Positions 12,782 to 24,344 of a DNA stretch of 64,000 nucleotides are shown here, in pieces (within the stretch, counting starts at the first letter, position 1; each line of letters opens with the position of its first letter). The stretch covers positions 668,825 through 732,824 of the forward strand of contig QNQO01000537.1 in NCBI GenBank assembly GCA_003290165.1, read 5' to 3'. A model generated the notes under the pieces. The model saw only the letters and a program-made list of their open reading frames with translations. It was not told the DNA's origin and searched no databases. Source of the DNA: Berberis thunbergii (Eukaryota > Streptophyta > Magnoliopsida > Ranunculales > Berberidaceae). The translations under genes and the position numbers were made by a program.

Positions 12782-12955
12782 GAATAATTCTATGCAGCTA
12801 GGTCCGAGAACAACGATTTGTGCCTGCAGACCAACTCTACACCTCTCTCCAACTTCTCCAACCTATGGAGAGAAGGGTGGAGTGGTCTGATCACGTACGG
12901 ACCACCCTCCCAAGCACAAAATCGTGCTCTTAGACCGAGCTGCGTAGCATAGCTC
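12782..12955. mobile_element. 174-bp MULE-type MITE sharing ends with the large MULE
   Basis: Begins GAATAATTCTATGCAGC, the same 17 bases as the MULE at 5072. It ends with the imperfect complement GCTGCGTAGCATAGCTC. Inner inverted pairs include ATTTGTGC/GCACAAAAT and GGTCCGAG/AGACCGAG. Flanks ATTTGTAAT and ATTTGAGTT could be a decayed 9-bp duplication. It lies 38 bp after the O-methyltransferase stop codon. Confidence 0.75.
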
Positions 12956-13114
12956 ATTTGAGTTTAATAAGCTATATTAAAGGCATTTGCTTATTTATTT
13001 TTGCAAGATATTGAAATTGTCTCAACCTAAAATGTAACTAGGTAAACAAAAATTTTCAAAGTAATTTATTATATTGTTGTTGTTATTACATCAATGGTAT
13101 TAAACCCATATATT

Positions 13115-13116
<2 letters not shown>

Positions 13117-13171
<55 letters not shown>
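13117..13171 (+). repeat. (AAT)n microsatellite
   Basis: About 18 uninterrupted AAT units directly abut the LTR-like repeat. Poly-Ile/Leu frames here are artefacts. Confidence 0.95.
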
Positions 13172-13858
13172 TGATGCTGTCGATTTCCGCTCTTTGCTTT
13201 GACGTAGTTCCGATGACCTGCTGACTTGCACAAGTAAAACACGTGAGCTACGGACCACCGTTGTGGTGGCCGATGGCACTCCGATGCTAAAGTCAGACAG
13301 GGATCTGATGAAGGTGTAATGATGTAACATAGAATTTGTAGCATACCTTAGCTTACCAATCTCATGTCTTATTTATAGTGCAAGGAGTCTTGGTTCTACC
13401 AAGCTATCGAGGGCGTAGTTTAGGAAGGAGATCTCCGTGGAGATCATTTTCTAATTAGGAGTCGTGTTGTAGGAGAGAAGTTCCATGTTCGCCTTGTGCT
13501 CCTAGACACGTGGGAGATAGTTCCCAATGCGAGAGCAATCTATAGAAGCAAGATTCCCTGTGTGGGATATACTATGGTATTTGCTTCCTAGTTAAAAGTA
13601 GAGAGGTGTTGTAGTTGCCCGTCCGAAGTTGATCCTCGAGATATTTGCCTGAGTAGGACTTACTGGTATTGAGGATAAATGTGAGACGTGTGGGCCTTGC
13701 ATGTTGTGAGAGTTCGGGTTCGTCTGGCAGACTGAATTGGTCGGGCTTAGAACCGCTTGGGCCGGATCGGTGTTGGGCTAATGCTGGGGCTCGTAATTCC
13801 TCGAGATCATCATGACACGTGTACGGCTCAGGGGTGTGATCGTTTTTATGTATCATCA
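13172..13858. repeat. LTR-like repeat of a gag-only element family
   Basis: Starts TGATGCTG and ends TATCATCA (TG...CA). An inverted relative lies at about 50425-51060. Partial relatives lie near 31185-31272 and 39810-40290. Shared words include GGACCACCGTTGTGGTGGCC, ACTCCGATGCTAAAGTCAGA and GAGATCATCATGACACG. It is followed by CTACTCCCCCCAAGTTGGTG, a motif also seen after the 31.2-kb copy. Read on the other strand this is a purine tract next to TGATGATAC, so the LTR polarity relative to the gag-like frame is unresolved. Confidence 0.6.
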
Positions 13859-14148
13859 GCTACTCCCCCCAAGTTGGTGGGCTGTCACATCGGTTTGCTA
13901 AGTCATCTCTTGAAGGGATGCGCCACTCATGATGATTGAGTCTAAATCGTTGCTTGAGCCGCGCGTTGCATTAATTGAACTTGCGTCAGTCCAGCGGAAA
14001 AGAAGCGAGAACCTAATATTTATTTAGGTCATTCGCAGTGTAGAGTCTGACTCTTCTACTTTATTTGTTGTTGAAGATACCACTCTGATTGGAAAAAAAA
14101 TTGTTCATCTTTTACATGGCTTAACAAAACCTTATTGACGACGCAACA

Positions 14149-16610
14149 TTGTCCAAAGGCTTGGAGTTTTTCGAAGACAGATTGTTGTCTGAGTCTGGCC
14201 TTGCCAAAATTCGTACGAAGTTTGGGGTCCCCGAGGACCTGCCGTTGTATTTTCTGACTGGTAATCATTTGCCAATGTCACCTCCGATCGGTTTCATCTG
14301 CTTGTATCGTGGAATCTTTCAAACTGGAGTGTGTTTTTCAGTTCTGGACGTAATTTTGGAGTTCTTGGATCTCCTGAGAATTCATCCGGTTCAGTTGGGG
14401 CCAAATGGATATAGGATCATCCTTCTGATTTTGATCAGTGTTAAGGAGGTCGGTGTCAGCGTGACTCCGCAAGTAATTCAATTGATGACTTCTCTCCGGC
14501 TGAAGGGTAATGCTATCTGTAAGATGAGGTCGCCAGCTTGCTTTGTGAATCTGCCCGATGATTTCAAGTTCTAATAGAAGTATTGCTTCTTGGCCCCTTC
14601 GGACTCGAATTATTTTCGATGCAAGGGTCGACCGCTTGAGCGAGAGTTCAACCTTTTTTTGTCACTTTGACATGCTTGATCACGGGCTAGCTAATCATTG
14701 TTTGTGTTTCTTTGTAGGGCGGTTTCCCACTACTCTTTTAACCTTAGAGGAGAAAAACACCATATAAACGCTTCGTGGCTTGCCAAAGAGGAACGTGGTC
14801 GATGTCATAAGAGTTTCCAACTTCATCCGTAGTGGGTTGTGGGACAGCTGGCACGTTGCCCCCACTTTGTACCGAGTATTGCAAATAAAGTTGGAAGGGG
14901 CCCCTTAAAGAAGAGGAAGGCTGTTGGGGCCAAAGATCTCGTTCTGTCTGACGTAGAGGAGTCGTCTGAAACGCTTGTCTCTTTTGTGATGAATAAATTC
15001 CATGTTAGAACTGGGTTGCCTTCAGCACGAATCGCTCTAGTGAGAGAGGAGCGTGAGTCTGCTAGGCCTATCGGGGCGGAGACTGATGTGTCTGGCTAGG
15101 AGAAAGATTACCTGCAGTTTGCAGGGGTTGTAGACAGATCGAATCTTAGTGACGCGCAGGCCGAAGCTTTGAATGATCGTCTGGTGCAGGTCACAATGGC
15201 GGCTTCTGTTGCTGCTGATTCGCGCGGAGCTATTCCGACAAAAGGCTTTTATGAAGACCCGCCTGAGGTTGTGGCATCTGACCGCCCCATTGGTGTGCTT
15301 TCAGATAGTGGCCATGGTATCGGGGGCCAGGTTTCCCATAGTCTGCATTGTTCACCGTCTCATTTCAAGCCACAACTAAAAGTATTGGAGGGTCCATTGG
15401 ATAATTTACTCCCTCCTCTCCCTCCAGATCCTGTCGAGCCGTCTCGCACCAAAGGGTCGGTTGTTCGTGATAAAGGAAAGGCCACGAAGGAGAGCCTAAG
15501 GACAGAGGCAACCGTGAAGGGTGGTGTCGGCGTAATTCATGATCTGGGAAAGCTTCATCAAGATGCGCGGATAAGCTTGTTTGCGCCAGACTTGGTAAAA
15601 ATGAGTTCACGGGTCTGGCACCAAGAGGTAGACGTAGAGTATGCTTCAAGGAAGCATATAAGCAGGCGGCCACTGGCTGATGGATTGCGCTCCAAAACCT
15701 GAGGAGGATACGCTAGAAGGGTTTATGGACAAGGGCTTGAAGTACCTTATGCTAAATATGTCTCACTTGGGCCACGTGGTTGTTGCTGGGCCGAAAGTCA
15801 AGGTGGCTCATGAGAGGGTATACACCTTGGAACGTGTCTTCTCGCACATGCAGGCGTTGTATTCTGACGTGCTTTATGAAATTGATCGGCTTTAGAATCA
15901 GGCTGAATAGAAGAGGTTGGATCAGTCAACCGTGCCCGATGAGGCTCAAGGGTCTCGTCTAGAAGTCCTTGAGCATGATCTGTCAGAAGTGGTGTTCCGA
16001 GAGAGATAGACTCAAACAGGAGTTGGATCGGACCCGCCAAGACGTAGAGGTGGCGCAGGAAGTTGCGGCTAAGACGTGTTCTGAACTACAGTCTCTTGCT
16101 GAAGATATTACTTCGAAGGAGGCTGACGAGGTTGCTCAGAAGCAAAAGTTAGAATCTAATGTGGAGTTCTATGCTTGAGAGGCGAGGAAGGTCGAGGACC
16201 AGCTCGAATTAGAGTGGCATGAGCTTAGTGCTGTGAAGATCAGTCTAGCCACAGAACAGTCTCAAGTCAACGCGCTGACTGGCAAGTTGGAACTATTTGG
16301 AGTGTGAACTTGTTGATGTGAAGGTGCAAGAGGAGGAGCTTCTTCAGGACCAAGGCAAATATGAGTTTCGCTGGGTTGTACATGGCAGGCTGGAGCTGCT
16401 GGCTCTGATGAAGGAGAATCATCCGGAGTGGGATCTCAGCCGTTATAGGAAAATGTCGTATGTAGAATTGTCTGTTACTTCTGCGTCATCGGACGAGGAA
16501 GACAGTTTGGGCACCGATGTCAAGGTTGTGGCGCATGTGGACGAACTCCAGCTCCTTCTTCCACTAGGCTTAGCTCTTCTATTTTTGTACCTTCTCCTGA
16601 TAAGGAGTAA
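14149..16610 (+). pseudogene. Gag-like protein of 'putative gypsy type transposon' family (copy 1), broken
   Basis: The N-terminal part reads KGLEFFEDRLLSESGLAKIR, then VLDVILEFLDLLRIHPVQLG and PNGYRI. This fits the plant 'putative gypsy type transposon' domain found in gag-only and large non-autonomous retroelements. Two Pro/Ser-rich blocks follow (about 14840-15700). A long coiled coil comes next (about 15900-16300, with RDRLKQELDRTRQDVEVAQE). An acidic C-terminus (SSDEEDS) ends at TAA 16608-16610. Stops and shifts occur near 14572, 15098, 15700, 15893, 16176 and 16300. No protease, RT or integrase follows. It presumably formed particles packaged with help from an autonomous element. The domain assignment is from remembered motifs. 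Confidence 0.65.
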
Positions 16611-17160
16611 ACTTTGTGTGTTTGTACCCCTTCCCGTTTTGACCATTAATGAAAACAATTTTATCCGTTTCGTGCTCGTTGTCTCTATTGCATATTTTTC
16701 GTTTCGCCTTATCGTCTTGCTTTGGCATAGGCTAGTTGAATCAATAGGATGTCGACTAATCTGTCTGCAATAGAGAGCTTGACCGTTTTGCGTTGCGAAT
16801 GACTTAGGGTCATTGTTGTGTCTTCATGTCCGATAGTAGGCATGTTGCGGACATTTTAGCGAATGGTTGAGTTGCTCGAGCTGTGTTTTGTCCCCAAGAG
16901 AAGCTGCTTGAGGCGTACCTCACTTGTCTGATCAGTCGGCTGCAGTTTCTACTATGGGCAAGTTGCGCTGGCCAAGCGTTTGTGCCGAGTTAGAAGACGT
17001 AAGCTTGGGTTGGCATCCAAGTAACTTTTATCTGGGCACTGGCCGTACGACCTTGTATCGGCATGAGTGGCATTTGCTAATATTAGAATGTCAGTTCGTT
17101 TGAGCGTGAAGACGCTGACTCAGCTAGATTCATGCTTGCGGCAGTTGTTTCAAAAGAGAG
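16611..17160. other. Non-coding 3' part of gag-only element
   Basis: Follows the gag-like stop and precedes the minisatellite. No gene seen. Confidence 0.4.
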
Positions 17161-17164
17161 CGGT

Positions 17165-17875
17165 GGTCACGGGGCGAGCTGCTTGGGGCTCCCATCATCC
17201 GAACCATCTATAACCGAGCAATGTGGGCTACAAGTTCAGGGAGTGAAGATTTGGCGACTATATATGCTGAAGAGCAGTAGCCCCGTGTCGAGTCCTCGAC
17301 ATCATTAAGGACTGACCAGTATCATACCTTTCAAACCATCTACACCCGCCCCACGCGGTGGGGGCTACAAATTCGAGTAACAAGGGTTCAACGACCAGGC
17401 TGAAAAGTAGTGGTCCAGTGGCAAGTCGTTGAGATCAGTTTGGGACTGACTAGGCTCTCACCTTCCAAATCATCTACACATGTGCGCATCAAGCTACAAA
17501 TTTAGGAGTTTTCAGCGGCCATGCTGAAAAGCAGTGGTCTCATGGCAAGCCGTCAAAATCAGTTCGCGAGTGACTAGGCTCCCACCTTCTAGACCATCTA
17601 CACCAGCGCAATAGGGGCTACAAGTCCAGGGTTGGTAATTTGTCGGTCACGCTGAAAAGCAATGGTCTCATGGAGAGCCGTCGAAATCAGATCGGGACTG
17701 ACTAGGCTCCCATCTTCTAAACTACCTACACCCGTGCAGTGGGGGCTACAAGTCAAGGGTTGGTAACTTGGCAGCCATGATGAAAAGTAGTTATCTCATG
17801 GCGAGCCATTAGAATCAGATCAGGACTGACTAGACTCCCACTTCTTAGACCATCAAGATCTGCGCTGAGCAGAAT
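17165..17875 (+). repeat. Minisatellite, period about 124-134 bp, five to six units
   Basis: The motif GGACTGACTAGGCTCCCACC recurs with its variants. The GACTGAC starts fall at 17310, 17444, 17568, 17696 and 17824, so spacing is 134, 124, 128 and 128 bp. Each unit also holds GGGGGCTACAAGTCCAGGG-like and GCTGAAAAGCAGTGGTCTC-like words. It lies in the 3' non-coding part of the gag-only element. Confidence 0.88.
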
Positions 17876-18330
17876 AAGTGTTGGGAGATACCAAAAGTCG
17901 TCATCATCAGCTTTGGTTGACTAAGCTTACCCGGTTGGAGAGAGGTTCTACCCATTTGAGGGCGTGCGAACCCATGTCTGCTAGTGTTGTGCATTGTGTG
18001 GACGACATTGCCTTCAAACAAAAAGTGATTCGTAGGTACAGTCCATGCGTCAAGGTTGCTTTGGATTTGCGCTCGTGTCTAGCATATAGTAGAATATTGT
18101 TTGAATGGTGGGCCAAGTGGATCAAGCCTTTGGGCCAGCAAAGGAAGATTTAGGGTTTCATGTACGGTTGCGCTACGTGTACGACATAGACCGAGTTGTG
18201 ACATGTGTATGGCGTAGGCTACGGGGCGGTTAAGTACATATTACTCCCCCTGAATTGATGGGATTGCGTGCAGCGCCATTAATTGAGCAAACGTGGTCTG
18301 CGCACATTGTTTGGGAACTTTCGTTTCTTT
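17876..18330 (+). repeat. Second LTR-like segment of the gag-only family
   Basis: The order of words resembles the end of the 13.2-kb LTR and what follows it: GGGCCAGCAAAGG, ATGTACGG...GTGTACGACA, TACTCCCCCTGAATTGATGG and GCCATTAATTGAGCAAACG. It is divergent, and the boundaries are uncertain. Confidence 0.4.
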
Positions 18331-19426
18331 ATTTCTCACACGGTATTCTATGCTTAGCAGTTAATGCAGGAGGCCCGTTTGGTGAACCATTACGCCTATA
18401 TAATGGTGTTCTCCAATCGTTGTAGGCACTATCTTTCGCAAAGCTTATCTCCTGAATGTTCTTGTTTGAAGAACATGTTTTGGATTTTCCAAAAGTTGAA
18501 GGGAGATCTCTAGCGATGGAGTTTTTGAATATTTTGACATTTGCATTGATCAGACACGACAATAGTTGCTATTATGTGTGGTCACTTGTTCTGGGTGGGC
18601 ACGTAATTGATCTACTAAGGTCTCATAATTTCTTATCATATTGTGGAGAAGTAGTACGGATTTGTTGTCAAGGGAGATGCCTTGGTCTTAATTCGTGTCG
18701 CTTCCATCCGTATATGCATGGATCCTGCTGCTAACCAATGGCTGATTGAACTGTTAACCGATGTGCGATGCTTCAAGGTGTGGTATCTCTCAGTCACTTC
18801 TAGCGTCGTCTATGGGAAAAGTGGCCTCACTTGGCATCACTGTGAGACCTCGTCTGCTTCGCCGCTTGTGGCCATCCTCGCCTGCCTTCTTTTATCCCTC
18901 TGTATGCCAACAACCGTTTAAGGAAGCCTGAAAGTAGGTGGGATGTCTATTGAGGAAATCATCAGTCCATTGTAAGGTCTACAACACCGTTGTACGAGCA
19001 CTTTTCTAGGGTGATTCGACGGAGCCATTGGGCCGCTCAATCCTCTCAATTCTATTTGACATCCTATCTTAATCTTGGGAAGGGGTTGAGCGAAGTCTAA
19101 TCGCATATCTTTGTTGTCACTTACAAATAGCTTACATGTCCTTCTTTAGACACCTTTATGTGGCCAGGTTGTCTAAGCGGGTCTTTTACTTCGCGTCACA
19201 CTGTATTAAGATACTTGTAGTATGTAGTCTTTTGTATCAGCCTCAAAGCACTTGTTGTTACATCTTTATAATAATCAATAGAGTTTGTTTTCTTAATTCT
19301 TCTTTTATTTCTTAAATGATTGGAAATCACATAAGTTTTTAAGATCTAAAACTCTACATTGATTATGGAAAGAGAAATAAACGACTGAAAGTAACTAATT
19401 GTTGACAGAGAGAAATTGATCCTGGT
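18331..19426. other. Unassigned, probably remnant of the same element family
   Basis: Open frames are short and match nothing I know. GC content and word use resemble the gag-only element to the left. Confidence 0.35.
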
Positions 19427-20731
19427 TGATTACGCCCAAACAGTACACGTGGTCAATTGTAGTAAAGATTGGGGTGTCGATCCCACGAGGAAAAACAATC
19501 TACAAAACAAGGTCAAGAAAAAGAACTATGTGAACCTAAATTTAAGAAATTCTAGCAATTTTAAAATATAAAATTAAATTTAGTTTAATAAAAATCAAGT
19601 TTGGAGAAGTCACAAGGTTCCAAGAATCCCTCCTAGATTTCACGCGCCAACTAGTATTGATTCGCTATGATAACTCAACTACGTGTTTCACATCCCAAAC
19701 AACATAATCGAAAAAATAGTCTTTAATGCACCAATATATTCTAATGAAAATGGATTTTAAATTTCACTTTTCTTAGAAAGCACAAAGGTTGGTCATATAT
19801 GATATCTTAAATTTACGATATATCCAGAGACAATAACGTAATAAAAGACGATCATATATAACTAACCTACCGAAATCAATTGATCCTTAAAATTCCACAA
19901 ATAAGAAAAGCATGACTAGACTTACATGGAGAAGAAAAAGACAACCACCGGAATAATAATCTACGAAGAAGTTGATGAAATCTTTGTCACTCAAATAACA
20001 TAAACTCCTATATTAAATAAAAGTGAAAATCATAAACACCATTATTTATCGTGAAAACATAAAATGAATTAAATACCAATTAAGTGTGTTACATCTAGGA
20101 GTTCATCTCTTCGCCTTGTGTGGAGTTTAGTGACACATGGTGAAGGTGATGATAACAATAGCGGTGTGGAGCTTTATGGCAGCGCATGGTGGATTAGCGA
20201 TGCGTACTCGGCTGTTGATGCGTTGTGTGCCTCTCGTCCCTCTGCGTTGTTGTATTTATGGTAGAAATAAACAACTCCTTATTGGAAACTCAATTGGAAA
20301 CCAAATACAAATTGAAAACCAAATATAATTGGAAACCAAAAACAAATTGGGAACCAAATATAAATTGGAAACCAAATACAAATTGGAAACCAGATATAAT
20401 TGGAAACCAAAATATAATTGGAAACCAAATATAACAGGAAAGGTGGGTTTGGCTATGTTCATCCATATTACTCATTTGTTCCCCAAAAATTCAAAACTAA
20501 TTTCTTTTATTTTTTTCTTTGGTTCTCTTAAACTTTGGCTTGAGTGTCTCCCGCTCCACTTCATCAATTTGTCTATGAATTTCCAAACTCGCCACGCTAA
20601 TGCACTTTTGTCATTTAAACTCCAAATCCTATAAAAATACAAAAATACAATAATTAAACTAAAATATGATATTCGAAACACTAACAAATATAAATTAGGA
20701 GGTATATTATGTAACAATTATGTGACCATCA
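19427..20731 (-). repeat. 3' LTR of the Athila-like element
   Basis: TG...CA bounds. It shares the GTCGATCCCACGAGG block and the TATATTATGTAACAATTATG end with the solo LTR at 46181-48041 and the LTRs at 51250 and 57815. It is shorter (1305 bp) than those (about 1.85-1.88 kb). Confidence 0.85.
20265..20440 (+). repeat. Tandem repeat of ATTGGAAACCAAATA(CAA)
   Basis: About ten units of 15-17 bp, ATTGGAAACCAAATATA or ...AATACAA, inside the LTR. Trp/Phe-rich frames across it are repeat translation. Confidence 0.88.
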
Positions 20732-20745
20732 AATACTCCCAAACC

Positions 20746-22885
20746 TATATTTTGCTAGTCCTTGAGCTAAACAAAATGAAGAATAAAATCCTAACTCACT
20801 TTCGTAGGAATCACGGTTTCACTTACCTTGATGGGCAACAAGGTTTTAAACCCCTAGATTACCTCTAGTGGACGAGTTATAGTCTCGTGAGACTTTCTTG
20901 AAATGTTACCCTCAAACATTACTGACTCAATAAAACAAAATCTATTTTCTAAAAAAAAAAAATTAGTAATGCGAAAACATAGGCATTCTCCTTTATTTTC
21001 CTTAGAGTAATTTTCTAATTGCTTTAAAGTCAAGAAAAACAACAAACTAAAAATGTCACAAAAGTATATCAATAGAGTACAATAATTTTAATAGTATCTA
21101 AAGGTTAAATAAATTTCATAATCATTCTCAACTCAAAGTGTGTGTGAGACACCTTATCAACATAACTCTTCATCTCATAGTAAAGATGTGACGAGATGAC
21201 ATTTAGTAAGTACACTTCGACTACAAATCTCTCATGTCACTCAGAAATAAAACACTCAGAGATTGGACACTCAGTTTATATGTGAGGAAAATGATATAAA
21301 TTATGGAAAATGCAAATGTCTCGCATATAATCATCATGAAAAATGAAATTTTCAAATAGTGAAATGAATATGATCTCATGGACGGGAATATTGATTACTT
21401 TTTAGAATGTTGAATCAAACACCATAGTTTTTGCCTATTCAACCTCCACATCTACTAAACCAACTTTCACTTAAGATCAATTGGGTCTTTACTAGGTTGT
21501 AATGGGGTTTGGATTATGGCAAACAATAATGAACAAAAAGGATACAATAATTTCCTGAGCATGACTACACCCTTGAATAAACACACAGGGCTTTGAAGAA
21601 CAAATCAATGTTGTACACCATTAACTTTTTCTTCTTCAACTGTTTTTTTTTACATGATTTTCCCCGTTTATACAATCAAACACTTTTACTTTGAGGGTAC
21701 ATGAAATATCTATTTTCAACTCTTTCTATTTGCCCATTCCATAAATATATCTAACCATATATATTCTCAGAAAATTGGCCAAGGATAAAATAATAGAGGT
21801 ATTACTCCTTGATTAGAGTAGGTATTGAGAATGGGGATAACAAAGATAATGCTTTTTAAAGGCTCAAAGAGCTGCAAATGGATATTTATTATTAGGTAGG
21901 CTAAAAGGCTAAAAATATGGTTTAAAGAAAGAAATGATCACTTCATAAATTCAGGTTAGTATACGAGGACATCTCAACTAAATAAAACAAGAAGTTCTAG
22001 TGTAAAAATTCAATTTTTATGTCATTCTTAAAACAATCAATAAAAAAGTCAAGAATAATGAGATCATCAACGAAATAATGCGGACTCAAGAAAAATAAGA
22101 GTGTAATTAATAACCCTCAAGAAATAAAGAATGACTCAAAACTCACAAGGGGTAAAGTCTTCACTATTATTCTAAGATTTTCTAGTTCAATATCTCATTA
22201 ATCAAATTCAAATCATGTTGACTTGGCCTATAGTGCACGAATAATCGAGTTGAAAAGTCTCACGAAATACATCTAACATAAGGATAATATCAAATATCAT
22301 GTTTTCTACTAATATAACTATGTGACATGTGTTAGCATGTGTTTTCTCAAATTAAAGGCAGCAATAATATTCTCTAAAATTAAAAAACTCAAAACCCTTT
22401 TTTTTTTAATTCATCAAGAGTTTAGATTTCGAATGCATTTTCATAAAGATTTTGTACAATTACCGTAATCATCTAAGTATTCAATGGAGATTGAGTAGAA
22501 CCCAAAAAATAACTTGGTTTAATTGTAAAATACGTTTTAAGCTCAAATATTTTTAAAATTGCACAAAAAATCTAATAAACCACCATCACCCCAAACATTG
22601 TCGTCAATGTATAAAATAATAATCATGATAAATGAAAGAAAAAGAAAAAAGGAGGGTTAAAGTGATATTACCATGGTGAAACTTTACTAATCTCAAATAG
22701 ACAATGTCCTCACAGTCACCAAAATATAAGAAAATTATACCAACGGGAGAAAGGAACACATGGGATGAGGGGCCCCAAGTGACTTTAGTAGCAACACCTA
22801 AAATTACCTGAAATACTAAAAGAAAAACATAAAAGCAAAAACCTAAAAAAATAAAAAACCTAAATTAAAGATAAGGTGGAGAACA
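20746..22885. other. Non-coding internal region of the Athila-like element
   Basis: Homologous in order to 53117-55380 of the tandem array. Shared landmarks are CCCCTAGATTACCTCTAGTG, GTCTCGTGAG and ATGAATATGATCTCATGGAC. In Athila elements this region can carry an env-like frame, but none is visible here. Confidence 0.7.
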
Positions 22886-24344
22886 TCAAATCAAGTAGAC
22901 AGGGGCAACCAGAGAGATCTCCTCTGGCACCTCTACTCGTTCCACAAAATACTTCAAACGTTGCCCATTTACTCTAAATACTCTCTCATCTTTTGGATTT
23001 TCAATTTCTATGGAACCATTGGGAAAGATTTGTTTTACCATGAATAGGCCCGTCCATCTCGATCTTAGCATGCAAGGATGAAGATGAAGTCGTGAGTCAT
23101 AGAGATAGACTCGTTGATTGGGCTCGAAATGTTTCCTCAAAATTTGCTTATCATGAGCTGCTTTCATCTTCGCCTTGTGTATTCGGGAATTGTCATAGGC
23201 ATCATTTCACAACTTCTCAATTTCAGCTAACTGAAGTTTCCGATGAATACCTGCATCATTGAGATCAAAGTTAGTGTTTTTTATGGCCCAATAAGCGCGA
23301 TGTTCTAACTCAACAGGTAAATGACAGACTTTTCCATATATAAGCCGATACGGAGACATCCCGAGAATTGTCTTATAAGCGGTACGATAAACCCAAAGTG
23401 CATCAGAAAGGTGTTAGGACCAATCCTTCCTATCAGGTTTCACCATCTTCTCTAAGATTTGTTTCACTTTTCGATTTGCCAACTCGGCTTGGCCATTTAT
23501 CTACGGATGATAGGCATTGGCAACCTTGTGATGAACTCCATACCTGCGCATCAAAGCTTCAAAAAAGAGATTACAGAAATGAGTCATCTGATCACTAATA
23601 ATGGCTCGTGGTGTACCGAAACGAGATAAAATGCATTCTTTGATGAACCTGACAACAATGTTGTTGTCATTGTTCCGGCATGCCACAACCTGTACTCATT
23701 TGGACACATAGTCCAATGCAAGCAAAATATACAAATATCCAAAGGAAGGTGAAAAAAGTCCCATAAAATCAATCCCCAACAATCAAATATTTCAATGACT
23801 AAGATGGGGTTAAGGGGCATCATGTGTCTCCGAGACAATGCACCTAACTTTTGGCATCTATCACAAGAACGACAATAATTTTTATTTTTATTTTTATTTT
23901 TATTTTTTTTGAAAGGCAAGCGCGGGGGAATATAATGACAATAATTGTTAGTGTCCTAAAACAATGTAGGCCAATATAATTCAGACTGTAAAAATTTTGC
24001 AACAGTTTTTTTATAGAAAAATGGCCTCCACAAGCTGCACTATGACAAAAATGTAAGACACTTTCAATCTCACCTTCAGGGATACAACGCCTCATGATTT
24101 GGTCGGGGCAATACTTATATAGATAAGGATCATCCCAATAAACATTTCTTACCTCGACCAAAAATTTGCGCTTATCTTGGGCACTCCATGATGATGGAAC
24201 TTCGCCGGAAATCAAGTAATTAACAATGTGTGCATACCATGGTATTTGAGTGACGGCGAATATGTGTTTATTAGGGAAGTCATCACGGATGGATGGGCCA
24301 TTAGCAAAGTCACTGAACTCCAGACGAGACAAGTGATCCGCCAC
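22886..24344 (-). pseudogene. Integrase and RNase H end of Athila-like pol
   Basis: Read leftwards from 24344. The RNase H end (MADHLSRLEFSDFANG) comes first. An integrase zinc-binding part follows (LHFCHSAACGGHFSIKKLLQ; CRSCDRCQKLGALSRRHMMP). The core catalytic segment holds ISDQMTHFCNLFFEALMRRY. The C-terminus reads NQRVYLYDSRLHLHPCMLRS and SRWTGLFMVKQIFPNGSIEI. It is broken by frameshifts and by a 56-bp LINE-end insertion at 23881-23936. In an active element it would insert the cDNA into the genome. Confidence 0.88.
23881..23936 (-). mobile_element. 56-bp dead-on-arrival LINE 3' end
   Basis: On the minus strand it reads CCCCCGCGCTTGCCTTTC followed by an A-rich tail of AAAAAT units. The LINE at 50190-50232 ends CCCCGCGCTTACCTTTAAAA, so this is an almost completely 5'-truncated copy of that family. 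The flanks GACAATAATT (23871-23880 and 23937-23946) are a 10-bp target duplication. It interrupts the integrase zinc-finger region. Confidence 0.8.

Noticed and set aside
13100..13344. Poly-Ile and poly-Leu frames
   Set aside because: Translation of the (AAT)n microsatellite.
16297..16773. Hydrophobic C-terminus as a membrane protein
   Set aside because: It is the wrong frame after a shift. The gag-like frame ends TPAPSSTRLSSSIFVPSPDKE at 16610.
17165..17875. CRISPR-like array
   Set aside because: Units are about 128 bp, diverged along their whole length, with no short constant repeat and spacers. The genome is a plant.
20256..20475. Trp/Phe/Asn-rich repeat proteins on both strands
   Set aside because: Translation of the ATTGGAAACCAAATA tandem repeat in an LTR.
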